Shown here piece by piece: positions 1 to 7,343 of a DNA stretch of 64,000 nucleotides. Each line of letters starts with the position of its first letter. The first letter of the stretch is position 1. The DNA is from Paludisphaera mucosa. Its GTDB lineage: Bacteria > Planctomycetota > Planctomycetia > Isosphaerales > Isosphaeraceae. The stretch is taken from the NCBI RefSeq assembly GCF_029589435.1, contig NZ_JARRAG010000002.1:682001-746000 (forward strand). The letters are read 5' to 3'. A program made the position numbers and the translations under genes. The notes beneath the pieces were generated by a model. That model had not been told where the DNA came from, made no database searches, and worked only from the letters and a program-made list of their open reading frames with translations.

Positions 1-615
1 GATCACGTCGCGCTGCATGATCTCCTCGATGAACGAGGAGCGGCGGGCGAGGATCAGCCGCTTGAGCGAGACGAAGCCGATGAGCCGGCGGTTGTGGTCG
101 ACGACGTAGCAGTAGTAGATCGTCTCGCGGTCGGGGGCCTCGTGGCGGAGGCGTTCGAGGGCCTCGCGGACGGTGATGTGGGCGGGGAGCGTGACGTAGT
201 CGGTGGTCATCGCCGCGCCGGCCGTGCCGGGCTCGTAGCTGGTCAGGCGGCGGATGTCCTCGCGCTCGGCCTGGGCGAGGTTGGGGAGGACCTCGTCGAC
301 GAAGTCCTCGTCGAGCCGGTTCACCAGCGCCGCGCGCTCGTCGTGCGACATCACGCGGAGCAGCTCGGCGGCCTCCTTGGGGGGCATCGCCTCGACGAGC
401 CGATTCTGCTCGTCGTTCTCGAAGTAGCTGAGTACCCCCGCGCGCTCGCGGGACTCGAGGATGCGGAAGACGGCGTCGCCCTCGCCGTCGGGCAGGTCCT
501 CGATCAGCTCGGCCACGCGCCCGGGGTGCTGGTCGCCCAGGAACTCCCGGAGCGCGTCCTCCTCGCCCCCCTGGAGGAACTCGCGGAGGTCGGGCACAAG
601 CAGCGGGTTTCGCAT
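1..615 (-). CDS. mgtE: Magnesium transporter MgtE, N-terminal part (cut by window edge)
   Basis: The first 205 residues of an MgtE-type Mg2+ channel are present; the rest lies before the window. It begins MRNPLLVPDLREFLQ, followed by an MgtE_N superhelical domain (about residues 1-130) with typical phrases such as HPGRVAELIEDLP and AMPPKEAAELLRVM. The first CBS domain then starts (MTTDYVTLPAHITVREALERL). In the family the N and CBS domains form a cytosolic Mg2+ sensor that gates the membrane pore; the pore is not in this window. A strong GGAGGAGG lies just upstream of the ATG. The downstream end is truncated by the window only; no frameshift is visible. Confidence 0.93.
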   Translation of the reverse strand, partial: MRNPLLVPDLREFLQGGEEDALREFLGDQHPGRVAELIEDLPDGEGDAVFRILESRERAGVLSYFENDEQNRLVEAMPPKEAAELLRVMSHDERAALVNRLDEDFVDEVLPNLAQAEREDIRRLTSYEPGTAGAAMTTDYVTLPAHITVREALERLRHEAPDRETIYYCYVVDHNRRLIGFVSLKRLILARRSSFIEEIMQRDVI

Positions 616-674
616 ATCGCCCTCCTCCGGGTTGATGGGGACGGTCGTGTCTCGATCGGGCTGGTGAACGTTCG

Positions 675-1193
675 TCAGCGGGAAGAATGGGGCGGGGCGG
701 GCCGAGCCCCGACGTTATCGGTGGCCTGCATCCCCTTCCAGATCGCCTCGGCGCGACGCACCGGCAGGTCCCCCATCAGGAAGGGGTGGGCGGGGCCGAA
801 CTCGACTGAGCCCTCCTCGATCGCCTTCGCGAAGAGGGCGTCGGCCTCGGGGAAGCGTCCCATCGCGGCGAGCGCCTCCGCCAGGCCCAGGGAGACATTG
901 GAGTCGTAACCGACGTGGTCGTAGGAGGTCATGACGCGATAGACACGGGAGGATAGCGCACGGGCGTCGCGATAGCGTCGCTCCGAATCCTCGAATCGTC
1001 CCTCGAAATAAGCCGTCATCCCCTCGAGAATCGCCGCTTGGTATTCGACCTTACGCGATAGATAGCCGTCCGGGCCGTAGATCTCCTCGTACGCCACCCC
1101 GGCGCGCCAACGCCGCACGCCGAAGAGGCAGCACAGGGCGGCAACCGCGACGGCGATCATCAGCGTCGTGAGCCGGAATCGGAAGCATGGCAT
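675..1193 (-). CDS. Small membrane-anchored TPR-like protein, function unknown
   Basis: This 172-residue protein opens with a short basic segment and one hydrophobic helix (TTLMIAVAVAALCCLFGV). Such FRLTTLM-type N-termini are very common on planctomycete membrane proteins. The remainder is helical and reads as degenerate tetratricopeptide repeats: AYFEGRFEDSERRYRDARAL, then SLGLAEALAAMGRFPEADAL and LFAKAIEEG. That suggests a protein-protein scaffold on the outer face of the cytoplasmic membrane (inference). It lies 27 bp after serS on the same strand, so read-through from serS is plausible. No Shine-Dalgarno is obvious. No specific function can be assigned. Confidence 0.7.
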   Translation of the reverse strand: MPCFRFRLTTLMIAVAVAALCCLFGVRRWRAGVAYEEIYGPDGYLSRKVEYQAAILEGMTAYFEGRFEDSERRYRDARALSSRVYRVMTSYDHVGYDSNVSLGLAEALAAMGRFPEADALFAKAIEEGSVEFGPAHPFLMGDLPVRRAEAIWKGMQATDNVGARPAPPHSSR

Positions 1194-1220
1194 GGTGGCT
1201 CGCCGAAGGGACGTACGGGC

Positions 1221-2507
1221 TCAGCCGATCACATCCTTGCCAATGTACGGCTTGAGGGCTGCGGGGACGTCGATTCGGCCGTCGGCTCGCTGGTAATTCT
1301 CGAGGACGGCGATGATCGCCCGGCTGACGGCGACGGCGGTGCCGTTCAGGGTGTGGACGAACCGGGTCCCCTTCTGGCCGGCGGGGCGGTAGCGGATGTT
1401 GAGCCGGCGCGACTGGTAGTCGGTGCAGTCGGAGGTGCTGGTGACCTCGCCGTACTCGCCGTTCGCGCCGCGGCCGGGCATCCAGGCTTCCAGGTCGAAC
1501 TTGCGATAGGCGGGGCCGCCCAGGTCGCCGGTGGCGATGTCGAGGACGAGGTAGGGGATGCCCAGCTCGCCGAAGATCTCCTCCTCGATCGCCAGCATCT
1601 CGGCGTGGATCGCGCCCGACTGCTCGGGGGTCGAGAAGGCGAACATCTCGACCTTGGTGAACTGGTGGACGCGGTACAGGCCGCGGCTGGCCCGGCCGGC
1701 GGCCCCGGCCTCGGTGCGGAAGCAGTGCGAGAGGCCGACGTACCGGATCGGCAGCGCGGCCTCGTCGAGCAGCTCGTCGGCGAGCATGCCGCCCAGGGTG
1801 ATCTCGGCGGTGCCGACCAGGCTGAGGTCGGTGTCCTCGATCGAGTAGACCTGGGTCTCCTCGCCGCGGGGGGTGAAGCCGACGCCTTCGAGGATGCTGT
1901 TGCGGGCCAGGTCGGGGGTGGCGACCGGGGTGAAGCCGCGGCCGATCAGCTTCCGCAGCGCGAACTGCTGGAGCGCCAGGTCGAGCAGGACGGCGTCGTT
2001 CTTGAGGAAGTAGAAGCCCGAGCCGGCGACCTTGCCGCCGGTCTCGAAGTCGATCAGGTCGAGGGACTTGCCCAGCTCGACGTGGTCCTTGACGGGGAAA
2101 TCGAACGTGCGGGGCGTCCCGACCTTCCGCAGCTCCTTGCTGTCGTCCTCGCTGAGGCTGACGGGGGCGTCGGGGTGGGTGAGGTTGGGGATTCGCCGCA
2201 GCCGCTGCTTGATCTCGTCGTCGAGGCGGCGGAGCTGCTCCTCGTTGTCGGAGACGTCGGACTTGAGCCGCTTGCCGGCCTCGATCAGCTCGGCCCGGCG
2301 CGCGGGGTCCTTCTCCTTCCCGGTCGACTGGGCGACCTCGTTCTGGCGGCGGCGGACGTCCTCGACGGCCGAGAGCACCTGCTTGCGGTCGCCCTCCAGG
2401 TCGGCGATCCGGTCCAGGTCCTCCAGGACGTCGGAGGGGACGTTGCGGTTCCGGCAGTTGGCCCGGACGGCGTCGATGTTGGCGATGACGTATTTCAGGT
2501 CGAGCAT
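1221..2507 (-). CDS. serS: Seryl-tRNA synthetase
   Basis: This 428-residue class II aminoacyl-tRNA synthetase charges tRNA-Ser with serine in the cytosol. The N-terminal 110 residues form the long antiparallel coiled-coil arm that grips the long variable arm of tRNA-Ser (rich in E, K, R, with DEEQLRRLDDEIKQRLR near its end). The catalytic core has motif 2 (CFRTEAGAAGRASRGLYRVHQ) and motif 3 (NGTAVAVSRAIIAVLENYQ), with TAEITLGGM before motif 2. The length is normal for bacteria. It starts LDLKYVIANIDAVRANCR directly after ATG, with AAGGA about 8 bases upstream. It is probably the sole housekeeping copy. Confidence 0.97.
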   Translation of the reverse strand: MLDLKYVIANIDAVRANCRNRNVPSDVLEDLDRIADLEGDRKQVLSAVEDVRRRQNEVAQSTGKEKDPARRAELIEAGKRLKSDVSDNEEQLRRLDDEIKQRLRRIPNLTHPDAPVSLSEDDSKELRKVGTPRTFDFPVKDHVELGKSLDLIDFETGGKVAGSGFYFLKNDAVLLDLALQQFALRKLIGRGFTPVATPDLARNSILEGVGFTPRGEETQVYSIEDTDLSLVGTAEITLGGMLADELLDEAALPIRYVGLSHCFRTEAGAAGRASRGLYRVHQFTKVEMFAFSTPEQSGAIHAEMLAIEEEIFGELGIPYLVLDIATGDLGGPAYRKFDLEAWMPGRGANGEYGEVTSTSDCTDYQSRRLNIRYRPAGQKGTRFVHTLNGTAVAVSRAIIAVLENYQRADGRIDVPAALKPYIGKDVIG

Positions 2508-2652
2508 GACGGGTTCCTTGATCGCGCCCCGGGCGGAGACGCCCGGCCGGGGGACGACCGGGCCGCCGCGCGGGGGCGTCGCGGGGCCGGGGTCGTCTTC
2601 GGGTCTTCGCTGGCTTCGGCCGCTTCCGCTTCCGCCCCGCGACGCCGCCGGG

Positions 2653-4026
2653 TCAGGTCGCCCGCGACAGCTCGTCGAGCAGGTGGGCGCTCGCCCGGAT
2701 CCCGCGGTGGAAGTCGGCCAGGGAGAACTTCTCGTTGGGGCCGTGCAGGTTGTCGTCGTTCTGGCCCCAGCCCAGCAGCAGGGTGTCGACCTTCAGGTGC
2801 CGCTTGAGCAGGCCGACGACCGGGATCGAGCCCCCTTCGCGGATGAACAGGGGCGCGACGCCGAAGCTGGCCTCGACGGCCTTCACCGCCGCGCGGAAGC
2901 CGGGGCTGTCGACGTCCACCAGCACGGCGGGCGAGCCCTGGTGGCTGATGAACTCGACCGTCACCCCCGGCGGGGTGTTCGCCTCGATGTGCTTGCGCAC
3001 CAGCTTCTCGACCTCGGCCGGGTCCTGGTCGGGCACCAGGCGGAAGCTGAACTTCGCGCCCGCCTTGCAGGGGAGGACCGTCTTGGGACCGGGGCCCGCA
3101 TAGCCCCCCCAGAGGCCGTGGACGTCGCAGGTCGGCCGGGCCCCCTTGCGTTCGAGGGTCGAATAGCCGGCCTCGCCGAAGACCTCGCCGACGCCCAGGT
3201 CGGCCCGGAACTCCTCCTCCGAGAAGGGGAGTTCGGCGAAGGCCTCGCGCTCCCAGTCCTCCAGGGGGCGGACGGCGTCGTAGAATCCATCGACGAGGAT
3301 GCGTCCGTCGGGGCCCTTCAGGCCGGCGAGGATCGAGGCCAGGGCGTTGAGCGGGTTCGCCACGGCGCCGCCGTACGTGCCCGAATGGAGGTCGCGATTC
3401 GCGCCCTGGACGTGGATCTCGAAGTAGGCCAGGCCCTTCAGCCCGTAGGTGATCGCCGGCTTGCCGGGGGCGAACTGGCTGGTGTCGGAGATGACGGCGT
3501 AGTCGCAGGCGAGCGCCTCGGCGTTCTCGGCGACGTAGGTCTCCAGGTTGACGCCGCCGATCTCCTCCTCGCCCTCGATCAGGATCTTGACGTTCACCGG
3601 CAGGCCGCCGGTCGTCTTGAGCCAGGCCTCGACGGCCTTCAGGTGGGTGAACATCTGCCCCTTGTCGTCGGTCGCGCCGCGGGCGTAGAGGTTGCCGTCG
3701 CGGACGGTGGGCTCGAACGGGGGCGAGAGCCAGGGCTCCAGGGGCTCGGGGGGCTGGACGTCGTAGTGGCCGTAGACGAGGACCGTCGGCTTGCCCGCCG
3801 CGCCCAGGCTCTCGGCGTAGACGATCGGGTGCCGCTTGGTGGGGATGATCCGGGCGTCGAGGCCCATGGCGGCGAGGTCGTCGCGGATGAACTCGGCGGC
3901 GCGGCGGGTGTCGGGGTCGTGGTCGGGCTGGGCGCTGACGCTGGGGATCCGGATCAGCGTCTTGAGCTGCTCTTCGAAGTCCTTCGCGTGCGATTCGAGA
4001 TATGCATCGATCCGTTCCAGGCTCAT
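2653..4026 (-). CDS. M20 family zinc dipeptidase
   Basis: This 457-residue cytosolic metallopeptidase of the M20 family (dipeptidase/CNDP-like clade) hydrolyses dipeptides or related amides. Visible metal and catalytic motifs are VYGHYDVQPPEPLEPW (His ligand and catalytic Asp), ARGATDDKGQ (bridging Asp), ILIEGEEEIGGVNL (Glu-Glu catalytic/ligand pair), AVISDTSQFAPGKP (Asp ligand) and, near the C-terminus, GWGQNDDNLHGPNEKFSL (His ligand). The inserted dimerisation lid lies between about 190 and 330. The frame stays open far upstream, but the start chosen is MSLERIDAYLESHAK, which has AGGGGGA six bases upstream and matches family length. Substrate cannot be read from sequence. Confidence 0.93.
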   Translation of the reverse strand: MSLERIDAYLESHAKDFEEQLKTLIRIPSVSAQPDHDPDTRRAAEFIRDDLAAMGLDARIIPTKRHPIVYAESLGAAGKPTVLVYGHYDVQPPEPLEPWLSPPFEPTVRDGNLYARGATDDKGQMFTHLKAVEAWLKTTGGLPVNVKILIEGEEEIGGVNLETYVAENAEALACDYAVISDTSQFAPGKPAITYGLKGLAYFEIHVQGANRDLHSGTYGGAVANPLNALASILAGLKGPDGRILVDGFYDAVRPLEDWEREAFAELPFSEEEFRADLGVGEVFGEAGYSTLERKGARPTCDVHGLWGGYAGPGPKTVLPCKAGAKFSFRLVPDQDPAEVEKLVRKHIEANTPPGVTVEFISHQGSPAVLVDVDSPGFRAAVKAVEASFGVAPLFIREGGSIPVVGLLKRHLKVDTLLLGWGQNDDNLHGPNEKFSLADFHRGIRASAHLLDELSRAT

Positions 4027-4097
4027 GGACGATCCCCCTGCCAACTCCCCGCGCCGCGGCGCCCTTCCGGGGCCGGCCGGGCCCCCGAGACGGCCCG

Positions 4098-4106
4098 AGT
4101 ATATCA
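4098..4106 (-). promoter_or_regulatory. Extended -10 promoter for the M20 dipeptidase
   Basis: On the minus strand the bases read TGATATACT, that is TG-N-TATACT, an extended -10 with 5 of 6 matches to TATAAT, in otherwise very GC-rich DNA. No good -35 is seen 17 bases upstream, as expected for extended -10 promoters. Transcription would begin about 65 bases before the dipeptidase ATG. This is a prediction from sequence only. Confidence 0.45.
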
Positions 4107-4560
4107 CGTGCCGGCCGACGCACGCCATGACGCGTCGGGCGTCGCGAAACCGGGTCACGCCGCCGCCGGTCCGGCGTCTTATCCGGCCTGCGCAAGGCCG
4201 GCGAGGGGGCCGACGTTGCCGGGAAACCCCGGGCGTCGCTTTCTCGGCCGGGGGCTTGTCGGGCCCGCGGCAAGGATTACAAAATGGACCGCGGTTTCTT
4301 GTACGGTTGACTTGCCCGCGACAGGGTCCATATTTTCCAAAACTCGACTCAAGTTTTCGCCAGAGGGTGCCGGGACAAGGGTTTCCGAGTCGACGGGGGA
4401 AAATCCGGCATCCGAAATGCAACAAGCGTCATCCGCCGAACGAATCCAGGATCTGCGGGTTCCGTTCGGGGAGGAAGTGACGCATCGACGGCGTGATTCG
4501 ATCGCAACCTTGGAAGCACTTCAGCAGGATCGGCAACATGGGATGGGCGGGCGACACGCA

Positions 4561-4569
4561 TGGTATAGT
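4561..4569 (+). promoter_or_regulatory. Candidate extended -10 promoter for the acidic protein gene
   Basis: TGGTATAGT fits TG-N-TATAAT with one mismatch and lies about 205 bases before the start codon at 4774. No -35 is seen. If used, the transcript would have a leader of roughly 195 bases. Confidence 0.3.
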
Positions 4570-4773
4570 GGAGAAGAGCGGCGAGTGAAGCGTTGCCAAT
4601 GGAAAGGCGACCGTCCCCGGGGTGGGTTTCGGCTCCCTTTGGGCGCGGTGTCAAGCGGATTCCTGGGATGGTTTGGCTCGGGACGCGTCCCGAGACCGCT
4701 TGGCGCGGCAGCCGAAGACGTTCAGCGAAACAATCCCTTTGTACAAGGCCGTTTAGGAGGGGGGTCCTTTCCT

Positions 4774-5457
4774 ATGAGTTTCATTCAACGCTTTCTGGAA
4801 CGCGTTCTTCGCAATAATCCCACCCGCATGCCCCGCACGAGCTTCGACGACCTGAGCCAGGAACAACTCGACGCCCACCTGCGCGTCGGCCGCTACGGGA
4901 ACTTCGCGCTGACCGAGGCCGTCCGGCCGTCGATCGGCCTCGACGTGATCCCCCGCGAGGGCTATCGCCGCGACGTCTACTGCGACCCCGAGTCCGGCAA
5001 CACCATGCCGGTCCTGGCCGCGTCGATCTCGGCCGATCGCCTGTTCGACGTGTTCATGGACCTGCTCGACCCGCTCGGCGAGGTCGTCGACGTGGTGATG
5101 GAGTCGAGCCACGACTCCGAGCCCGGCTCCCACTCGGACCTCTACCGCGAGCACATGGACACCGTCATCCTCAAGAGCACGCTCTACGACTACGAGTCGC
5201 TCCTGATGAACGACGGCTGCACCGGCCTGGCCGCCCTCAACCCCGGCGGGCCGATGGAGGTCCAGTTCGACGAGCACAAGCTGCTGTTCGTCTACGCCCA
5301 CGACCTCGACCCCTTCGAGGAGATCCTCCAGGGCTACGGCCTGCGGCGCGACGACACGCTCAAGTTCATCTCCGAGGCCGAGCACCTGCACTCGACCGAC
5401 GACGAGCACCGCGACCAGTTCGACGAACTGCTCTACCGCCTCGGCATCGACGACTGA
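4774..5457 (+). CDS. Acidic conserved protein, function unknown
   Basis: This 227-residue soluble protein has no signal peptide or membrane helix. It is strongly acidic, with Asp/Glu-rich segments such as VMESSHDSEPGSHSDLYREH and STDDEHRDQFDELLYRLGID, and is mixed alpha/beta. I recognise no enzyme motif. The start MSFIQRFLERVLRNN has a very strong TAGGAGGGGGG at 4754-4763, so it is probably well translated. The gene stands alone, with a 747-bp intergenic region upstream and a strong hairpin downstream, so it is monocistronic. It may be a planctomycete-restricted protein; no function is proposed. Confidence 0.75.
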   Translation: MSFIQRFLERVLRNNPTRMPRTSFDDLSQEQLDAHLRVGRYGNFALTEAVRPSIGLDVIPREGYRRDVYCDPESGNTMPVLAASISADRLFDVFMDLLDPLGEVVDVVMESSHDSEPGSHSDLYREHMDTVILKSTLYDYESLLMNDGCTGLAALNPGGPMEVQFDEHKLLFVYAHDLDPFEEILQGYGLRRDDTLKFISEAEHLHSTDDEHRDQFDELLYRLGIDD

Positions 5458-5490
5458 TCGCCGCGGAGCCAGGACCGGGATCCCCCGCCA

Positions 5491-5519
5491 CGGGGCGGCC
5501 GCACCTTGCGGCCGCCCCG
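5491..5519. terminator. GC-rich terminator hairpin after the acidic protein gene
   Basis: A perfect 12-bp stem (CGGGGCGGCCGC and its complement) encloses a 5-base loop ACCTT, starting 34 bp after the stop codon. No T-tract follows, as is usual in this GC-rich genome. The downstream gene is on the opposite strand, so the hairpin may serve both directions. Confidence 0.6.
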
Positions 5520-5710
5520 TCCGCGTTTCGAAGGCGACGCGGATGAGGGTCTTCGGAGTTCGGAGCCAAGACAGAGGCTGTGTCCTCGAACGACGGCCTT
5601 GAGGAACGGCCTCTCAGTCGGTGAGGGCGCCGCGACCCGGAACGCGCCCCTGGGGATGGGGCCGACGGGTCGCCGCCTTTACGCTGCGATCCCGCCGCGG
5701 ACGCGAGCGG

Positions 5711-6532
5711 TCATTCGCTCTGGCTCGGCTCCGGGGGCGTCGGGAAGCGTTCCTGGATCCACGCCTGCCAGAGCGGCCTTTCGCGGGCGACGGTCTCGGC
5801 CGCCTGGTCGCCGTAATGGTAGAAGTTCAGCGCGACCATGCTCTGGCCGCCGAAGTTGAAGGCCCCCAGGGCGGCCACGCCCGGCCCCGGCTCGTCGAGC
5901 CGCAGCAGGGCGTCGTACGGACTCTGGGTGAGGTACTCCGCCACGCCGCTGAGCGCCGGGACGCCTGCGGGCGCCGTCCAATGCCGCCCGACGCTCAGGC
6001 CTTCCGCTCCCACCGCCGAGATCAGCGATCCCCAGGCTTCCGCTTCGGTCCCCGCGACGGGGACCACGAACTGGATGATCGCCGAACGCTGGCCGCGGAA
6101 GTGCGCGAGATAGATCCGCAGGATGCGGAAGAAGCCGGGCCAGCCGGATTCGGTGCCTTCCAACTGGTCGTCCCAGTCGTCCGCGCTGGCGAACATGCTG
6201 TTCACCACGCGGACGACGCAGACGCCGCCCGCGCGCGCCTCGACGCTCCACTCGGTCGCGATGGGCGGCGAGCCGCCCCAGCCCTCGCCCTGCGCGGCGA
6301 ACATCCGCGGCGGATCCCAGGCCGTCACGGCGGCGCGGGACTCCATGCCCGGGCCGAAGTTCATCTTCACGGCGACGGGCTCCCCGTCGCGCTCCTCGAA
6401 CTCGGTCGGCACGAACCAGGACGAGACGCCCGGCCCGGTGGCGATGGCCCGCCAGACCTCCTCCGGCGTGCCGGGGACCTCGACCTCGACCTGGACGGAA
6501 CGGCGTCCGGAGGCTTCCTTCTTCACGCTCAT
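5711..6532 (-). CDS. SRPBCC (AHSA1-like) domain protein
   Basis: This 273-residue cytosolic protein has an N-terminal SRPBCC/AHSA1 ligand-binding fold (about residues 10-150). The signature VEVEVPGTPEEVWRAIATGP is followed by VSSWFVPTEFEERDG. A C-terminal extension of about 120 residues shows a second, weaker resemblance to the same fold, so this could be a double-domain protein. Family members bind hydrophobic ligands or act as stress-related proteins; no ligand can be predicted. Its start overlaps the stop of the upstream ArsR-type regulator by four bases (ATGA), so translation is coupled and the two form an operon. A similar pair lies at 52.3-53.1 kb. Confidence 0.85.
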   Translation of the reverse strand: MSVKKEASGRRSVQVEVEVPGTPEEVWRAIATGPGVSSWFVPTEFEERDGEPVAVKMNFGPGMESRAAVTAWDPPRMFAAQGEGWGGSPPIATEWSVEARAGGVCVVRVVNSMFASADDWDDQLEGTESGWPGFFRILRIYLAHFRGQRSAIIQFVVPVAGTEAEAWGSLISAVGAEGLSVGRHWTAPAGVPALSGVAEYLTQSPYDALLRLDEPGPGVAALGAFNFGGQSMVALNFYHYGDQAAETVARERPLWQAWIQERFPTPPEPSQSE

Positions 6533-7131
6533 GACGGCTCCTTGGGATCGGATTTCCGAGGCAGGGGGTGCGCCACGACCACCAGACGATGCGCGCGGCC
6601 GCCGGGGGCCGATTCATCGTGATACTTCGAAACCAGTTTCGCGACGGCCTCGGCGAGTTCCTGGCTGAAGGCCGCCCGGTCCGCGGCCGACCGGAAGCGG
6701 ACCTCGGTGTCCACCGACAGGGTCGCCAGGCGTTTGCCCGCCTCTTTCGCGCGGCGGACGAGGTCGCCCACCTCGCGGACGACCCGCGCGCCCAGGGCGA
6801 TCAGATAGCTCGCGGACAGCCGATCGACCTCCCGATCCGGATCGACGGCGACCGGGCCCAGGGCGCCCGGCGAGACCACGTAGGACGAGGCCGTCGCCAC
6901 GAGCAGCCGCTCCGTCAGCCCGCCCCACTTGCGTTCCTGGGCCAGCCGCACCAGCCCGTGCGCCTCCAGCGCGTGCAGGTGGTAGTTGACCTTCTGCCGG
7001 GCCAGGCCGACCCTCGCGGCCAACGTCGCCGCCGAGGCGGGCTCGACCAGCTCGGAGAGCAGCCGACTCCGCACGGGCTCCAGGGCCACCGTCGCCGCCG
7101 CCGGATCTTCGATGACCTGGATGTCGAGCAT
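6529..7131 (-). CDS. ArsR-like winged-helix transcriptional regulator
   Basis: This 200-residue protein has a winged helix-turn-helix near the N-terminus (about residues 15-75). RSRLLSELVEPASAATLAAR leads into VGLARQKVNYHLHALEAHGL, the recognition helix and wing of the ArsR/HTH_20 type. The C-terminal 110 residues are helical, probably for dimerisation or ligand binding. It is the first gene of an operon with the SRPBCC protein. A TTGACA -35 and an inverted repeat lie immediately upstream, and there is no Shine-Dalgarno, so the mRNA may be leaderless and autoregulated (inference). No metal-binding Cys cluster is visible, so it is not a typical arsenic sensor. Confidence 0.85.
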   Translation of the reverse strand: MLDIQVIEDPAAATVALEPVRSRLLSELVEPASAATLAARVGLARQKVNYHLHALEAHGLVRLAQERKWGGLTERLLVATASSYVVSPGALGPVAVDPDREVDRLSASYLIALGARVVREVGDLVRRAKEAGKRLATLSVDTEVRFRSAADRAAFSQELAEAVAKLVSKYHDESAPGGRAHRLVVVAHPLPRKSDPKEPS

Positions 7132-7137
7132 GAGCAG

Positions 7138-7166
7138 ACGGTAGCCTTGACGATTATTTTTGTCAA
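7138..7166 (-). promoter_or_regulatory. Promoter and operator of the ArsR/SRPBCC operon
   Basis: On the minus strand, TTGACA (7166-7161) is followed after 17 bases by a weak TACCGT (7143-7138), then six bases to the ATG. The inverted repeat TTGAC-N10-GTCAA (7147-7166) covers the -35 and part of the spacer, which fits autorepression by the regulator. If AATAAT were the -10 instead, the leader would still be only about 14 bases and lack a ribosome site. Confidence 0.55.
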
Positions 7167-7270
7167 CCGTGGATCAGGGCTTTTTCCGACGAATTCGCGG
7201 AGTCTTGAGGTCTCGGCGACCCTCGTTCGGGCCTTTCAATCCGAGCGTCGGCGAACGGCGTTCGAAACGA

Positions 7271-7306
7271 CGCGACGCGGCGGGGATGGGACCCGGCCGC
7301 GTCGCG
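7271..7306 (-). terminator. Hairpin terminator after the M56 protease gene
   Basis: A perfect 11-bp stem (CGCGACGCGGC and its complement) encloses a 14-base loop, 38 bp beyond the stop codon of the M56 gene on the minus strand. The sequence after it on that strand is TCGTTTCG, with only a short T run. Confidence 0.5.
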
Positions 7307-7343
7307 AGGGGATGGATCGGGCGATCCACGCGCTTCGATCACA

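Larger units (their letters stand above)
4027..4773. other. 747-bp divergent intergenic region with no convincing gene
   Basis: The region separates the minus-strand dipeptidase from the plus-strand acidic protein. It is clearly less GC-rich than its surroundings, especially 4265-4450. Frames open across it have no family-like sequence and look like chance. It holds the dipeptidase promoter and two candidate plus-strand promoters (TTGACT at 4307-4312 with TATTTT at 4331-4336, 18 bases apart; and TGGTATAGT at 4561-4569). It could therefore give a long 5' leader or a small RNA, but no tRNA, riboswitch or clear fold is recognised. Confidence 0.5.

Noticed and set aside
2032-4773. Long plus-strand open frame running through the minus-strand serS and dipeptidase genes
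   Set aside because: It is a compositional shadow; only its last 228 codons (from 4774, after a strong ribosome site) look like a real protein.
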